A stretch of DNA of 7,237 bases from Clostridia bacterium (GTDB taxonomy: Bacteria; Bacillota; Clostridia; Monoglobales; Firm-18): NCBI GenBank assembly GCA_017408205.1, contig JAFQVC010000169.1, positions 1-7,237 on the forward strand. Direction: 5' to 3'. The notes under the pieces are model-generated. The model did not search any database. It had not been told where the DNA came from and worked only from the letters and a program-made list of their open reading frames with translations. Of the stretch, positions 5,343 through 7,237 are shown in pieces (within the stretch, counting starts at the first letter, position 1; every line of letters begins with the position of its first letter). The position numbers were made by a program, and so were the translations under genes.

Positions 5343-6071
5343 ATGTTTTTTAAAAAAAACAAAGACACCATAGATTTTAATAATTTGCCTTTAAGTATAG
5401 GTATTATTATGGACGGTAACGGCAGATGGGCTAAAAAACGTGGTTTGCCCAGAAGTGCAGGGCACCGTGCAGGTGCGGAAACTTTAAGAAAAATAGTTGA
5501 GTACTGCGATAAAATAGGCATCAAATCCGTTACTGCTTATGCCTTTTCAACAGAAAACTGGAAAAGACCAAAAGAAGAAGTTGACAACTTAATGAAACTT
5601 CTGGAGGAGTATCTGTCCGATGCAAAAAACTCTCTTCACGGTAAAAATGCGGTAATTAGGGTTGTGGGAGACAGAACTGCACTCACTCCCTCTATATGCC
5701 AGAAAATAAAAGAAACAGAGGAAATGACAAAGGATAATACGGGAGTTGTATTAAACCTTGCCATTAATTACGGCGGAAGAGATGAAATTGTATCTGCAGT
5801 AAACAAGTGCATTAAAGAAGGGATTACGGAAATTTCCGAACAGGATATAAGTGCCCGTCTTTATAACAGCGACTTTCCCGACGTGGACCTTATTATAAGA
5901 CCAAGCGGGGAATATCGGCTTTCCAATTTTATGTTGTGGCAAAGTGCTTATGCAGAATTGTGGTTTGACAATGTTTTGTGGCCCGATTTTACCAAAAAGC
6001 ACTTAGATAAGGCAATTATAGATTACCAGAAAAGAAACAGACGCTTTGGCGGTGTTTTGGAGGAATCGTAA
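5343..6071 (+). CDS. uppS: Isoprenyl transferase (undecaprenyl diphosphate synthase)
   Basis: 242-residue cis-prenyltransferase that adds isopentenyl diphosphate units to farnesyl diphosphate to make undecaprenyl diphosphate, the lipid carrier for peptidoglycan and other wall polymers. It acts at the membrane face. The catalytic Asp24 lies in IIMDGNGRWA, followed by GHRAGAE (40-46), AYAFSTENWKRP (65-76), LNLAINYGGRDEI (138-150), and the C-terminal IIRPSGEYRLSNFMLWQSAYAELWF (184-208) with Arg186, Arg192 and Glu205 for substrate and Mg binding. The usual RTSGEQR motif here reads RPSGEYR, a variant at two non-catalytic positions. The length is close to the E. coli enzyme (253). The ATG at 5343 is 1 nt after frr, with AGAGG at 5332-5336 inside frr, so coupling is likely. 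Confidence 0.97.
   Translation: MFFKKNKDTIDFNNLPLSIGIIMDGNGRWAKKRGLPRSAGHRAGAETLRKIVEYCDKIGIKSVTAYAFSTENWKRPKEEVDNLMKLLEEYLSDAKNSLHGKNAVIRVVGDRTALTPSICQKIKETEEMTKDNTGVVLNLAINYGGRDEIVSAVNKCIKEGITEISEQDISARLYNSDFPDVDLIIRPSGEYRLSNFMLWQSAYAELWFDNVLWPDFTKKHLDKAIIDYQKRNRRFGGVLEES
6059..6063 (+). promoter_or_regulatory. Shine-Dalgarno fixing the cdsA start
   Basis: GGAGG within the end of uppS, nine bases before ATG 6073. It supports 6073 as the start of cdsA rather than an in-frame start at 6046, which has no such site and would give a non-hydrophobic leader. Confidence 0.85.
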
Positions 6072-6072
6072 A

Positions 6073-6852
6073 ATGAAACAAAGGATTATTACGGGAACAG
6101 TATGTGCGCTGGTTTTGATTGCAGTTTTACTGTCCCCCAAAATAGTTTTGGAAATAGGCGTGTCGCTTGTTGCGGCACTGTCTGTATATGAGGTTTTAAA
6201 AGTAACAGATGTTTTGAAGTATAAGTTTTTAACTGTTGCATCTGTGCTTTTTTCACTTGTGTTTACCTGTTTTGGGCAAATGATTTTTGTATATTTCCTT
6301 ATCATTTTGCTTTTTGCATACTTTATGTTTAACAAAAAACAGGTTAAGTTTGAAGAAATATCAAAGGCGTTTTTTACAGCGGTGTTTGTACCGCTGCTTT
6401 ACGGACATCTTATAGCAATAAGGGATATGAGAGAGGGACAACTCCTTATATGGACAGTATTTGTTATTTCCCTTTTAACTGACACTTTTGCATATTTTAC
6501 AGGTTGTTTTATAGGTAAGCACAAACTTGCCCCTGTATTAAGTCCCAAAAAGACAGTTGAGGGTGCAATAGGCGGTCTTTTTGGCGGCGTTATCGGAATG
6601 GTTGCCCTTTGTGGGATTTTTGGCTATATGGGACAAACACCAAACTACTTTAATGCCGTTATTATTGCAGTAATATGTTCTGCCATTTCACAGTTCGGGG
6701 ATTTATGTGCTTCTGCAATTAAAAGACAGTACGGCGTAAAAGATTACGGCAACATTATGCCCGGGCACGGCGGAATGATGGACAGATTTGACGGCGTGAT
6801 TTTTACTGCACCTGCAGTATGTTATCTTTTATTAATATTACCCATAATTTAG
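6073..6852 (+). CDS. cdsA: Phosphatidate cytidylyltransferase (CDP-diglyceride synthase)
   Basis: 259-residue integral membrane enzyme that makes CDP-diacylglycerol from CTP and phosphatidic acid, the branch-point precursor of phosphatidylglycerol and other bacterial phospholipids. Hydrophobic segments run almost throughout (about 7-24, 28-40, 51-86, 100-116, 125-145, 164-185, 193-207, 240-258). The family core is intact: LLTDTFAYFTGCFIGKHKL (134-152) with Asp137, SPKKTVEG (157-164), QFGDLCASAIKRQYGVKD (207-224) and PGHGGMMDRFD (230-240), which holds the metal-binding acidic residues. ATG 6073 is one base after the uppS stop, with GGAGG upstream. Its place between uppS and dxr is the common order in Firmicutes. 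The C-terminus ends right after the last helix, as usual. Confidence 0.97.
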   Translation: MKQRIITGTVCALVLIAVLLSPKIVLEIGVSLVAALSVYEVLKVTDVLKYKFLTVASVLFSLVFTCFGQMIFVYFLIILLFAYFMFNKKQVKFEEISKAFFTAVFVPLLYGHLIAIRDMREGQLLIWTVFVISLLTDTFAYFTGCFIGKHKLAPVLSPKKTVEGAIGGLFGGVIGMVALCGIFGYMGQTPNYFNAVIIAVICSAISQFGDLCASAIKRQYGVKDYGNIMPGHGGMMDRFDGVIFTAPAVCYLLLILPII

Positions 6853-6862
6853 GCGGGATTTT

Positions 6863-7237
6863 ATGAAAATATCTGTTTTGGGAAGTACCGGCTCAATAGG
6901 TACCCAGACCTTAAATGTAGTTGACAATAACAAAGACCTTGAGGTTTTGGGGCTAAGCGGTAATTCCAATATACAATTATTAGAACAACAAGCAAGAAAA
7001 TACAGACCGAAAGTTGTGGCGGTTGCAGACGAAAAAAATGCCGCTTTGTTAAAGATTGCCTTGTCCGACACACCTGTTCGTGTAGCAGGCGGTGAAGAGG
7101 GCTTATGCGAAGTTTCGGCGTTAAATGAAATTGATACAGTGGTAACATCTGTTGTGGGAATAGCAGGGCTTGTTCCCACTCTTTTTGCTATTGAGAACGG
7201 TAAAAATATCGCCCTTGCCAACAAGGAAACTCTGGTA
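6863..7237 (+). CDS. dxr: 1-deoxy-D-xylulose 5-phosphate reductoisomerase, 3'-truncated by window edge
   Basis: First 125 residues of DXR (family length about 380-400), the NADPH-dependent enzyme that converts DXP to 2-C-methyl-D-erythritol 4-phosphate, the committed step of the MEP isoprenoid pathway. MKISVLGSTGSIGTQTL has the nucleotide-binding GSTGSIG at 7-13; the GNSN segment and VVTSVVGIAGLVPTLFAIENGKNIALANKETLV match the family, ending at the conserved NKETLV just before the metal-binding and catalytic region. The frame is open to the last base of the window. ATG 6863 is 10 nt after cdsA, with a modest GGCGGGA ribosome site at 6852-6858 that starts on the last base of the cdsA stop. Its product leads to the prenyl diphosphates used by UppS. 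Confidence 0.97.
   Translation, partial: MKISVLGSTGSIGTQTLNVVDNNKDLEVLGLSGNSNIQLLEQQARKYRPKVVAVADEKNAALLKIALSDTPVRVAGGEEGLCEVSALNEIDTVVTSVVGIAGLVPTLFAIENGKNIALANKETLV

Noticed and set aside
6046..6072. Upstream start for cdsA adding nine residues
   Set aside because: It overlaps uppS, lacks a ribosome site, and ATG 6073 has GGAGG nine bases upstream and begins the usual hydrophobic N-terminus.

Overview
This window looks like chromosomal DNA from a low-to-medium GC Firmicute of class Clostridia, probably an uncultured gut-type lineage. The grounds are the AT-rich composition, the strong AGGAGG-like ribosome sites, the order frr-uppS-cdsA-dxr, and a clostridial-style glycerate dehydrogenase. 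The assignment is inferred from gene content and protein style only.

Left block (1-3437, + strand): the 3' 97% or so of recD2 (ATP-dependent 5'-3' helicase), then comFC (zinc-finger/phosphoribosyltransferase-fold competence protein) and comEA (membrane-anchored DNA receptor). The three genes are tightly packed. comEA starts 52 nt inside comFC, so the basic tail of ComFC and the N-terminus of ComEA are written over each other. Together the block handles DNA uptake and DNA unwinding or repair.

Middle (3432-3704): a compact 273-bp non-autonomous mobile element of MITE type fills the whole gap between two convergent genes. It has 23-bp terminal inverted repeats (21/23 matching) flanked by TA dinucleotides. 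Two internal hairpins sit symmetrically about its centre and have complementary loops, and a short open frame has a good Shine-Dalgarno. The stop codon of comEA and the last base of the stop codon of the opposing gene both lie in the element's ends. This is the most interesting part of the window.

Then (3704-4651, - strand): a D-2-hydroxyacid dehydrogenase, most likely glycerate dehydrogenase/hydroxypyruvate reductase. Its promoter lies back to back with that of frr in a 135-bp divergent intergenic region.

Right block (4787-7237, + strand): frr (ribosome recycling factor), uppS (undecaprenyl diphosphate synthase), cdsA (CDP-diglyceride synthase) and the first 125 codons of dxr (MEP pathway, truncated by the window end). 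Gaps are 1, 1 and 10 nt, so this is one operon. It links translation recycling with isoprenoid lipid-carrier and phospholipid synthesis: Dxr feeds the isoprenoid precursor pool used by UppS, and CdsA makes the phospholipid precursor. pyrH, a common upstream neighbour of frr, is not here, and frr has its own good promoter.

No tRNA, rRNA, CRISPR array, riboswitch or phage gene was seen. The sequence is mostly housekeeping. The novel content is the small element and how it is built into the ends of its host genes.
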